Shown here piece by piece: positions 50,601 through 62,600 of a DNA stretch of 64,000 nucleotides. The translations under genes and the position numbers were made by a program. The DNA is from Blasia pusilla (Eukaryota > Marchantiophyta > Marchantiopsida > Blasiales), in assembly GCA_050084515.1 (NCBI GenBank), contig CM114273.1:43648001-43712000 (forward strand), written 5' to 3'. The notes below the pieces were generated by a model. That model worked only from the letters and a program-made list of their open reading frames with translations. It was not told the origin of the DNA and searched no databases. The number at the start of each line of letters is the position of its first letter. Positions within the stretch are counted from its first letter, which is position 1.

Positions 50601-53600
50601 ATTTCATTCTCAACTTGTTGACAGCAATCTACTGTTATTTCTGTAAATATGTTCAAACCTCTACTGTGAGAGGGATTTTGGATTGTCTTCACTCATTTAC
50701 CAAAACTGCACTAATGTGCAGCTTTCTGAGTACAAATGCACTTCTAGAGGAAGGAATTTTTTAATAGCATCCTCTTAAGACCATAGCAAATCCCTTTTGT
50801 TTATCATTCAGTCAAATCATCTGTTTCTCTTGTATTGGCTTCAGTTGTGTCACTAATTTGACCATTCAGCATCAGGTTTTGTTCTGTAACTCTACTACAG
50901 ATTGGTACACATAAAGTTCCCGGTTATCGTCAAACTGAACAACCTCCCTCTCTTACAATACAAATCAACAACCAAGTTGCCCTGGGGATTACCCAATCCA
51001 CAGAATGCCATGTTGGATTTTCTTTCAAGTTACATATGAACTCACATCAAGTTGAAGCTTGACTTTGCCCTGAGTAGTCTTTCTCGTTGCGAAACACTGC
51101 CAGATGGCCACTTTGTGCTATCATAGAAAGTAAGCTCCGGTGCAACAGCCTGTTTGAAAGATAGCATCACACAAACTCATCATAACTTCTCCACCAAAGA
51201 GATCAAAACTGGAAGTGTCCCATCCCTTCAGAATCTATTTTAGTAATCATACCCATAGGATAAGCCATGCTAGTGCAAGGTTGAGGAAGCCATTCGTGTT
51301 CAAATAAAACAAGAGGGAGAACTGTAATGTCTATCAGTAAATAAGTTCTGCATTACATAGGTTAACAGTACACACTATGAACCCTTGCAGTGAACTACCA
51401 ATATGACAATTCGCAGTTGAGGACCCCTTTAAGCGTTCATATGCCTACTGGACATAGACTGGACTACTAAGGTAACAGGGCAGACAACTTTCTACCATCA
51501 TCATAAGAATGTAATCTGTTACTTGATTTGACTTTCACCTGTACGTCTAGAACAAAACTGTTAGTTTCTGGAGAATTATGCTGAGCATTTGTGACTCTCC
51601 CCTGCTTTCCAGCGGAGTAGTTCTTTCTACTCAAATTCAGATCCAAGCTCTCTTCAAGAATCACTCCATCTTCAGGTGCAGCACTGTAAAAGCTGTCACT
51701 GCTCAGATGTATACACTTGCTTAACCAAAGGCCGTTCTGCATTTTTCAGTGACACTGTGAAGTCAGAACCAACGCAGATGAGTATGACATTAGGAAAAAG
51801 GAGTTTGACCGGTTTAAATAAGAAATAGAATGTCATGCTGAGCACAATTCAACATCAAGCCATTGATGTATTAGGTATAGTAAGCAGCTGCAGTAAGCTG
51901 ACATAACTCATGACCACACCTTTATTCATATTGAAACCAACAGGGGGAGCAAACATAGGTCTGCTTGAATGCTTAAATACCTTGATACGAATGTTTTTGA
52001 AGCGTAAAGATTTGGAGCGTCCAATGAAGATCAATGGTTCCAAATCCATCTTTGGATATCTATCTATGCCTTCTGGAATATCTAGAAAAAGAGTATTTCC
52101 ACTACCATCATAAACAAAGTCATCAACATCATGGGCATCCGCAACTAACTGCCTCTCTGCTGACAATACTACCATCTCTTCAGACTGTGAATAGCTACTG
52201 CTGGTGAGTCTAATGTAGTCATGCATCGTGACTGGATCATTGCTGACGTCCATTGTTTCATCTCTACCTGTGATAGAGGCGAGCGATGGTACAAAGAATT
52301 CTCCTATGGCAAGAAGAAAATCAACTACAACCAGAAGCCTTGGACGTTGGACACGAACAACAATTGTCTGGGAATCACGCTTCATCCGTAGATCCATTAC
52401 AAGCATAGTGAGTTCAGGGTTATTTGTGTTATCAGATTGCATCCCCCGACCCTCTTCTTCAGGAGAAGTAGGAACGACGACAACATCAGATCCTGTCACT
52501 ACATCTACATCAGACATTGAGCCCAGCATAAGCCGCATCTCTGGCTTTGTATCAGCACGAAGATCAACAACAGACAGTTTCGGTACAGTTATATATACAT
52601 CCATTTCTAGCGCTGTGGTAGTGCAGTAACTCAGCCAGAATTGTTTAATCTGCAATTCCAAAATCCATACAAGCATATTTCAGAAATCTCAAATCTGGTA
52701 AGCTTTTCTGGAAAAAATTATTGTATCCCAAAACACACATGATCCTCTGCTGGTCCAAAACTTGGCACACCACTTCACCTAATAGAATATGTTGGGAACC
52801 TTTCAAACACGATGGCTCATTGCTGTCATGAATGTCATCTCATAGGAACCATTGCAATGAAATAGAGAAAGAGATCATAGATAAACAGACGTTACAATGA
52901 AGACCTTATCAAACTCAGACAACTGTACTTATAAACAATACCTCCAAGCGTGCAAGGGGAAAGTCACGCTCAACCCCATTGTAGAGCTCCAACTCAATGT
53001 GTCGGATATCAACATTTACTCGCGTTTTGGTCCAGGTTAGTGATGTCTGCCCATCAGTTTTCGACCCTGGGGTTGTTTGCTCATCTGCCTCTTGGGGTGG
53101 CTCAAGATTCATAAATTCCTGATTACTAATTTCACTAGTTCCAACATCTTCCCTGAAAGTAGGAGGAATATTGGGAAGCTCTGAAACATTTGTTGAAGCA
53201 CAATCAATGATTACCAAATATTCCTTATCAGACATGACTCCATACAGCATATCCACCTGCTCACATGAGCATACACAAAGGAACGACAAGATCAACTTTA
53301 GATTTCCTCCATGATAAACAAGTACAGCAATAATTCTTGGCGCCGACCTGAACAACGAATTCTCTCTGTAGTATTCCCCCAGATTCTAATTAACATTAAT
53401 TAATAGAATATCAAATCGCATAAGGGGAGACAATTTCTGATCCAATTCATCGTTTTACAGCAAAGAAATGCACATCAGGAGGAACACCAGGCCAGTTACC
53501 AGCTCCCTTACGTACCTGAACATCTACTTGCATTTCTGGCACTTTCTTGAACAAGTCTCGTAAAGGCCTTTGGACCATTATATGAATTCCAGAAGCATCC

Positions 53601-56600
53601 TGGATCATTGGCTTCCCAGGCTGACCCTCAATGCCAACGACCATATTAATATCTGTTATCTGTAAAATAGAGTGGGAGTTTGAAGTAAGATTGCAAGCTC
53701 CATAAAGATGTAGATTGAATGCATAACACTTACATGACAAGCTTAGGTGAAAGCTAGATGAATTAACCTCAGCTGAGAGCAAATCCATGTGAACAGCAGA
53801 AGCATTGCTCTTGTCACCACCATGCCAATGGAATGTATTGAAGACCTCAAGATGACCAAGGTCAAGTTGCATGAACCTGCTCACCACACAAGTCAGAGTT
53901 AACACAAATATGTGACCTGGATTACAAACTAATATTTCAGCTGAAAAATTTCTTGGAAGCTACTATACAATACTACTTGAGGGAACAATACCACATGAAG
54001 CTGGATTTTGACTATACATTTTAGAAGCCAAAACAACTTACTCTCGACTCTGAGAGTTCCGCGGCATGATGATTATAGGCGTGTCAAGAGAAATGTTTAG
54101 CTTCAAAGCTGATCCGCCCTCAATATCAGACTGCTGAATAAGCTTTTCCATTCCTCCAACCTTATCCACCACTGTGATGACCTGCTGCACATGTGGGGTT
54201 GCTAGTGCATAGAAGTATGACATAATCTAGAAACATGGCCATCAAATTTGTTAGACAAACCTAAGACAGCTTGAACCACCATTTCTTCAAAAGATAGAGA
54301 GATTCAACTAGGAACTAGAATGTAACAAGATAAAGGAGGACAAAAATATGACAAAAGTAACAAGCAACTGGCAGGAAACAGGTAGCACTTCCTGCCAACA
54401 TTATTCTCTACAACAAACCATGCCTCACTTATGACAAAATTCACAAGGGCAATGAGGCTCACCTCCTGAATAAACCTGTAGAGAAACACAATCCGCACAG
54501 CAGATAACTTTCCACATAGACTATAGTCATACCCTTGAAAATCATCATCATCTTTATTGAAGGATTGAAACTCTAACTGTTTCACCACAAAAGAGTCAAA
54601 AAAAATGTCAGAAAATGTTAGAAGAGTTATGGAAGACATCAAGACAATCATACTCGCAAAAGTCCATTCAAAAGCCCCTAATCATGACAATCATGGTTTG
54701 AGACTATTTCTGATGAATTAAAGATCCTGGATCAGCACAGACATCAAGATGAAAAAATAGTTTTCACATAAATGCCCAAGCAAAGATAGTAAAGAGCAAA
54801 GCTTTCACTCATAAGCTACTGCAAAGCAATTCAAGAAAGTACCTCAACAAGGGAACCACAACCAGGATCACGAATATCACAAAGCCAGCCCCATCTATGA
54901 TCAGGACCCAGGAGTGTGTCACAAAATCGTAGATTCCCCAAAGTGCTTGAAATAGTGAATGAACCTGGATAAACCTGGGCACGGTATTCACAAAGAGGAC
55001 ACAATCACAAGCATTCTCTAGGATCGAGGAATGAATGAAAGGGTGGGTATATCATTCATGGAGACCGAAGAAACAAAGGACAGTGACATCATCTGTTAAA
55101 AACAGTTAGCATGCAGATATGGAGGAAATAGCAAAAAAAGAAAAAGGTAGAGAAAACCGCTGTATCTGGTGCAATCACTTTCTCTTCCTTCTTTCTTTAT
55201 TGGGTCCTCTTGTAAATTAGTGGTAGAGCATGGAGATTGCAAAAATTCCAATAAGTTTTGTATGTCTTTTACACAGCCTCTCCATGATTCAGGATGAACT
55301 GGCTCGCGATTAATTGATGTGGTTGGGTAAATTTCTACCTCACCCTCATGTGGATTGTTGAAAATTTGCTGCTGCATCTTTCATGCATGAATTGGTGAGC
55401 TAAGTTTGGGCATCTGTTCTTGACTTGCTTCAGAATATATATGAATGAAAGCTACATGAAAGCTACCATCCAACAGAAGAGAATGAATGAATGAAGTGGG
55501 TTACTCTCCAAGCATCAAGTCACTACCACCATTCCGAAATTCAAACAAGGGCAGGAGATACCCTTTCCTGATGTGCTATGTTGCACTTCTGCAAATTGAG
55601 AGAAAGTAACGAGGGAAAATTGGAGGAACTGCAACTTTTCCAGACACTGAACGTCCTGCTAATGTTAAAAAAACACTCACTCTCAGATCCATCATGAACT
55701 TTTCTTGAGCCAGCATTGCTAATTGAGAGCCATCTTCCTTGTTCAGATATATGCGAGCACTCTCCATGTCCATACGAAGACGAAACACCACTCTTGATTT
55801 CCCACGACCAAGCAATCCTTTGACTATATGCCGCTCAGCAGTTTCCAGAGTCTCAACCGACGAAATGGATGAAACACCAGATGTGCCTTCAGACAGGGCA
55901 GCAGCTTCTGTCTCTGAGTCTGCATTCATAACTTCACTTAATTCTGAGCCAAAATCCATGATGGATACCACGGTGGGCCGATTGCAAAAGAAGTCCAGGG
56001 TTGCCATGCGTAGGTTCATCTGGATACCAAGGAAAACGCAACGGCCATCACATTGCTGAAAAAGCCCGCAAAGAAACCACAATCTGCACTTAGTGTAAAG
56101 AAAAACAAAAATGTTAGTGGACAAAAAGTTTGGAAAAGGTTTCTACCTGAGTATCAGTGCCATCATAGTCAACAGACTCTTTGTGTCTAATTGTGAGCCT
56201 CATCTTCACAAAATCAGACACTTCAACCTCTTCAAGTTCATGAAATATCTCATCCATAAGTGCTTCTGCCTTAATGGCACTTGAAGGATCCAGCTCCCAG
56301 TGGGGAAGCGATTTATCACTTGAACATCCCTCCAGCTTTGCAGACGATGCATAGTGAAAGGAACTACATGGGCTCTGCGCCCCAGACATACTTGAATCTG
56401 GAGATTCTCTTTCAAACTCAGGTAGAGCATCATCAAAATCATCATCGTCATCATCCACATTGACTGGAGGAATACCCTCCCCAACCCTTCTATCTTCATC
56501 CTCACTAGGCTCAACAAGTAACTGGGTACTACTTGAAGATATAACAGAACGTGCAATGTAACGACATGATGGACCAACATGTCCTTGAAGTCCGTCTTCA

Positions 56601-59600
56601 ATCTTCAGTGAGTGCAATTTTACACCAATTAGCATGTCATATTGACGTTGGAGTAGATCAACCTGTAGACGCCACGAACACTCAAATACTCATCTCCTTT
56701 GGATACAAAATGTCCACCAACCATACAACCCAAGACGTCAAGCCTTGCATGCTCTCCAACAACTAAATCATTAAGTGAATATTACCTTGCCACCAGTAGC
56801 CTGCATTTGTAAAATAAGAGTTTCTTCATGATTTGACTTCAAACCAAATAGTCCTGGCCGATTACTCTTCAATTTCCACAGATAAGATGTCAGAGAATTG
56901 AAGACGAGCAAATATCTGTTAGAATTACCCACATATGTCTCAGCTAAGTGTGCTCCACATGCTAATGTGCATCAGGTAGGTGCATGTGTGCACGGTATCC
57001 ATCTCATGCTACTCCAAGCATGATACAACATTCCTGTACAAGTGTATAATTCATGAGTTGAAATGAACATGGACAGGTGTAAAGAGAGATTTTTGAGCTC
57101 TGTGTAGGTACCGTTCCATAGATGGAGAGTTGCAGCTCATCTAAGGATCCCATGACAAACAAATGAGGCTGCTTATGTAGATCCACCGAATCAACTTCTG
57201 TGTCATCAGATTCTTTCTCTGTGAATTCTGCTGGCAGAGCCAGTGAAATGGGTACCTGCATTTGCACGAAACACAGATAAGACATGGTCCAAAGAGTACC
57301 ATCCTCCACATGGAGATCACATCAGGATTAAGAAAATATAACTTACAGATGCCTTATAGGTTGCACGCGTAAGGTGTTTAAGCCAAGCAGCCTGAGCTTC
57401 CTTGCTTTTCAACTGTAAGAGCACTGCATGTGAAGACTCAACAGCCTGCAAAATCGAACAACGAATTACTTATTCGAAACTCAGCCTTGACTCAGCCTCA
57501 CCAATTTCTACTCCATACTCAAAGCAAAATCATTAGTAAAAGTAACTTACACCTGTCAATACTCACCATTATTTTGGCTGCCAAATATATTGACCCAATT
57601 CCGTAAAGTGGAACAGCCAGATTTAACTTTTGACCTAGGAATATCATTTATCTGAACCCTTCCATATCTACCTTCATAAGGAGAGTAATTGAGATCATAC
57701 CATCCTATTGCAACCATATACAAACGACAGAGGTACTCTGCAGCAAATCAGGAGACAGGATTTAAGGCAAGCATCCAAATCAGACTTAAAGTTTCTTTCT
57801 CTGGCTTCCGACTACCTTCCGCACATCAACTCCTCGATGAAAAACACCAACAACGTTCTCTGATCCTCCAATACTTGTGGGGGGAATTTCCAAAGTTTGC
57901 TTCGTAATAATACTGAAAAGATGAGATCAGAGAAAGAGTGTAAGTGAACGCTATGACTTGTAGAGAATACATCATTGCAATTCCACGCCTTAGATAAATA
58001 ATTGAATAAAAATACTAAATATTTACAAGTATACTGCACAATACTCCTTGACATTTCACTGGCCAAATGCCAAATGATTCCATACTGAGGCACAGACCAG
58101 AACAAACTCTTGAGAGTAAACTCAGGTCTCATTTGAAGCAAAACTTCTATCATACCTACAGCATCGTTGATAGGTTGATGCATTTTCAGACTCCAAAATA
58201 TACAAGTAAGAGCCTGCTAAAACTGCCCAGCAAGGCTGCCATTCAGCAACAGTGTTTCCAATTCCCTGCACAAACCATCAAAAGCACCTGTCTCAGGACT
58301 TAGCAAGGGTCTCACCATGTAGAAGGGAGTATATTACCCAAATGCCATTACTAACTAGATTTCAAGATTACCACCTGTATGATATTTGATACAAATGGAT
58401 TGGCATATGGCCCAAATTAACCATACCCCCCAAAGGAGAACTCGGGCCTCCCCAGAAAAATCTCCAGGACGCCACGGTGCAACAGGCTCCATATTGGTGG
58501 GTGTCTCAGTGTCCCCCAGATCGACACTCTCCAGAGCCTTTAGAAGCAGCAACATCCTCCGATAACGCCCAGGCGAGAAATGTACACCCAGATGTGGAAC
58601 TCCGATTTGTACACGAGTTGACGGGAAACTTGGATGTTGCACTTGAATCTGGAAAAAGCAATCGCATGTTCAACTTGGCCCTTCCTATCATTGCACTTAG
58701 TGTCTGTGACTAGAATACACAATCAACATCAAGGACATTACTGACCTGGTCAAGCACAACTGACATGCCACAGCGATCAAGAACAGGAAGGATCAACCGA
58801 GCCGGCTTCAAAGAATCATTTGCGTGATCAGAGCCATAAGAATCATCTGTAACAGTTGCGGATATATTTCGAGGTGGTAGTTCCGACCAGTCAAATGCGC
58901 CATCAACCAAGAAGGCGGAGATGTCACTCCCAGAGATAAAGAAACGTGAATAGAGGCTTGTTTTGTCAAACTCATTATCATCCTCCTGAATTATCATTCC
59001 AAACCCCACGACTCAGCAACAAACAGAGAAGACATTAAAGCCATTAAAAAAGTCAAGATTAGTGCCTACAGGAAGTCCATGCCACGACGTTGATGTTAAA
59101 ACTAATGGATTGTGATAGAATACCTACAATTGAGGGGCAAGTTCAGAGACATACGATTAGCTGAATAAAATAGGGTATATGACAAACCATGTACAATCCG
59201 TTCAGGATTTCTCTAGCAATGATCTGATGGAATCATCAAAACCTACAGATAGCAGATACCATAGCAAGTAGGGGGAAATACTCACTAAAGCAGTTTCTAG
59301 AGTAAAGTGCCCCAAGTCCAGGAGCAGCTGAGTTCCTTCTCCGCCCCCATTCAATGCCTCTGCTGGAATTGCAATTTTGGGTGCATCCAGATCCAAATGA
59401 ACATGGAATCTGGGCACCAGGAGGAGCGCACAAAAACATCAGTTCTGCTCCTGAAGAACGAAGTAGGCATACCCAAAAAACACTTGATTACTAATTTTCT
59501 GTGCCGGATGTAAATTAGAGTTACAAGGGTATCAGAAAAATTGCACCCCCCTCTCTTACAATCCTAGAGAAAAAATGGTAGCCTCAAACCTTCTTCGTTC

Positions 59601-62600
59601 CTCCAGAACAAGCTGGAGTTGTTCTTGAGCTCGCCGAGTCACTTCCTCCAATTTACTCTGTCATGTTTGAAACACATAACCAAATAAATCAGAACCCATG
59701 AGCCTGGCAAGAATATTCTCTATCGTGCTTTGCCTCATGGCTACAAAATCAGATACCTGGTCCCCTGATATCAACCACACCTCCTTTGATTTGGAAGAAA
59801 ATAACTTAGTTTAACTCGCCCTTTCTGATGGTTGCCTAAAACTAGTGACCCAGTCACCAATCCCTTGTACACTCACACAGAGTCAACAATTCCACACTTG
59901 CAGAGAGGCCATTTCTTAATATGTGTCTCGATTTCATTGTTCATGCATACCTGTAAAACTGCAGCAGTCTCCAAAGCTACACCAGGGCTCAACGCTTGAC
60001 TGCTTTTGAGGAAATGTAGGAACCTGTCAAAGCTAACCCTCCAAATCTGTAAAAGAAGTGAAGAGTCAACATTTTGAAAGATAGATCAAAGAGAGATGAG
60101 TTATTGTGGAATTATAAAACAAACAGGCATAATTTGGTATGAAAGGCTTGTCTCAGCTCCTCCTGCCGTTTGACTGAACCCACATGAGACACTTTATCAA
60201 GGATAACCGACATCTTCAACCATGATATCTGCCAGGAAAATTTGGAAGTATACCTTCCCACTTCAATGAGTTCCAGAGAGTTCAAATTAGCTAAGTAAAC
60301 TCTGAATCTTGAAGAGTTTTTTTTGGCTTCCACTCCCCTGACTCTGTCAGTTAGGGGAGTTTTCATCACACTAACCTAACCCTCACCTGAAAATGTCATT
60401 TAGAGCATACCTATTTGCTTGACAGCCAGTGCGACGCATTCATAATTTGACTGAACCAAAGGGTTAATTCAATACAAGTACCGTGACATGACAAGGTGAC
60501 ATCGCAGCAGCCAACTTCCAATCTAAATGCTCCTCCAGTGGGCAGTAGACAAAGGTGGTTGTTAAAGCATGATCCCTGCCCTCTCGGCTTACACTCTGCC
60601 AGCAACCACAAAAATGAGAACAAACTCCATAATGACCAAGACTTGCCTGGACACCATAGGCTTTCTCTCATACTCTGCAGTTGGTCATGGTCAATTTGCA
60701 CATCAACAAATCATACTGTGCTGGGGATAAACATGCATGGCTAATTACTCCTGACGACATTCCTATAAGACAAGTCACAATGTGAACGGATTGATGACAA
60801 AGACATCACCATTTGGAATTGGCGAGCTTTACAAAATTTCATCATAGCAAGTAACAATTTAGGATCAGTTGATTCATCAGAGCCCCACCTGAATAAGGCC
60901 TCCTTCAGGTGCTGAGAGTCCGTAATATTTGAGCTTTACATCACACTTTTCTGTCTTTGGATAACGCAGTAAAGACACTTGTAAGTCTTCAAAAGTACCA
61001 CAAAGTATTTGCATTTCCTCCTTGTCAAGAAGCTCAGCTGCACTGCTTCCAATTGATACTTCCAACGCCATTTGCAGCATGTTCGGGGCTTCTGGAGTGG
61101 AAATTGCCGACGAATCCTCACCAGGTTTATAGCTTAAAAGATCATTAATTTTGTTCCACTCCTCCTTCGTCAGTTGTCCTGGTACTGGAGTCTCGGATCC
61201 TGCCTTCATATTTGCATTTGAGTTGGGATTTGAACGAATTCCTTCTGCTCCTCCCCTAAAAGCACCAGGTTTGTTGGCTCAGTTAAGCAAGCCTTTCCAC
61301 AGGAAATTCACACACGATTCAGGAATGAGAGATCCACACAAGTACAGCTCCACAGTACAGACAGAAGTTGTCATTACATACCATCCAAATGACCACCAGG
61401 AACTCCTCCTTAAGCGTTCTCGTTCAACAGCAGCATCCTTTGATTTTGAGCTCTCAACCTTTGCATGGGCCAGCAACCTGTACTTTAAAGTTTGTATAAG
61501 GGCAACACACATCAATATCTACTCATTTGTGTCCAAACAATTCCCTACCAAACCGCAAACTGCCAACCCTTGTCATATCAGATCCAAACTCCCTAGATAC
61601 AAGACTAATGTAACATGAATGCCTCATTTCTAGGCACAGGATTTTAGCTTTAATGGAATATCCATTTAGCAAGTCAACACAGTAATTTGTTGAGATAATC
61701 TCACCGCAGATTCTTCAAACTTCGGAAATAGACTACCTTCAAGATTCCATAGTAGCCTTAATATTTACATCAGATGGCACTAGACTTCCAAGACCTCGCG
61801 GCAAACTTACCTCCAGAGCAGAACAACTTCTGCATCAAGCTCTTTATCCATCTCTTGGATCTCCTGATTGTCCACTTTTGGGCTCTGCTGCAGGCAGCTT
61901 GCATATAACAGGACATATTTTCTACGCCTCCGGCACACCTCAACAACTTTTGCCCATGAAAGACGATACCTGGCAGGGAAACACTGATCATCAGCCTCTT
62001 AAGTGCAGATTTTAAGAGAGGGCCAAACCTAGGGCTAAAACAACCACATCACTCAAGTTGTACAAGTTTCTCTCACTTGTTCCAAACCAAAAACCCGCCT
62101 TTGGAGGACAGGTTGCACACATTTTGTCAAGCATGGATATGTGGCATATTAATCTGTCGTTCCACTTGATGTTCTTAAGCACCACAGGGGAAACAGAATC
62201 AGTGGAATAATCTCTGAAATCTGACTGCACCTTGCTAAAAGCACATTCAAGCTGTTCATTTCAGCTTCAAGGAACAAAACACAGTGTTAATCAACAAAAT
62301 ATTACAAGGATCTACGTCTGAAGAGTCGTTCTCTGTAGGTACTAATTATTACAGTTCGAGATCAACATTGAACTCTGAGAACTGTTCACAGACTAACCAC
62401 AGAAAAATCTATGGCTGCAGGACTTCCACGGAACATGAAGACACTAAGGCCTGAAATGAAAGAACAGATGTTGCATGCACTCACCACATCTTCGACTGTT
62501 GTTGTAGAACTGCCTGGGACGCGTAGAGCCACCAGGCTTTTGGATCCTCTGAAATTGACACCTGTGGGCGCAAATGCGAATATTGCATGCGAGTTCGGTA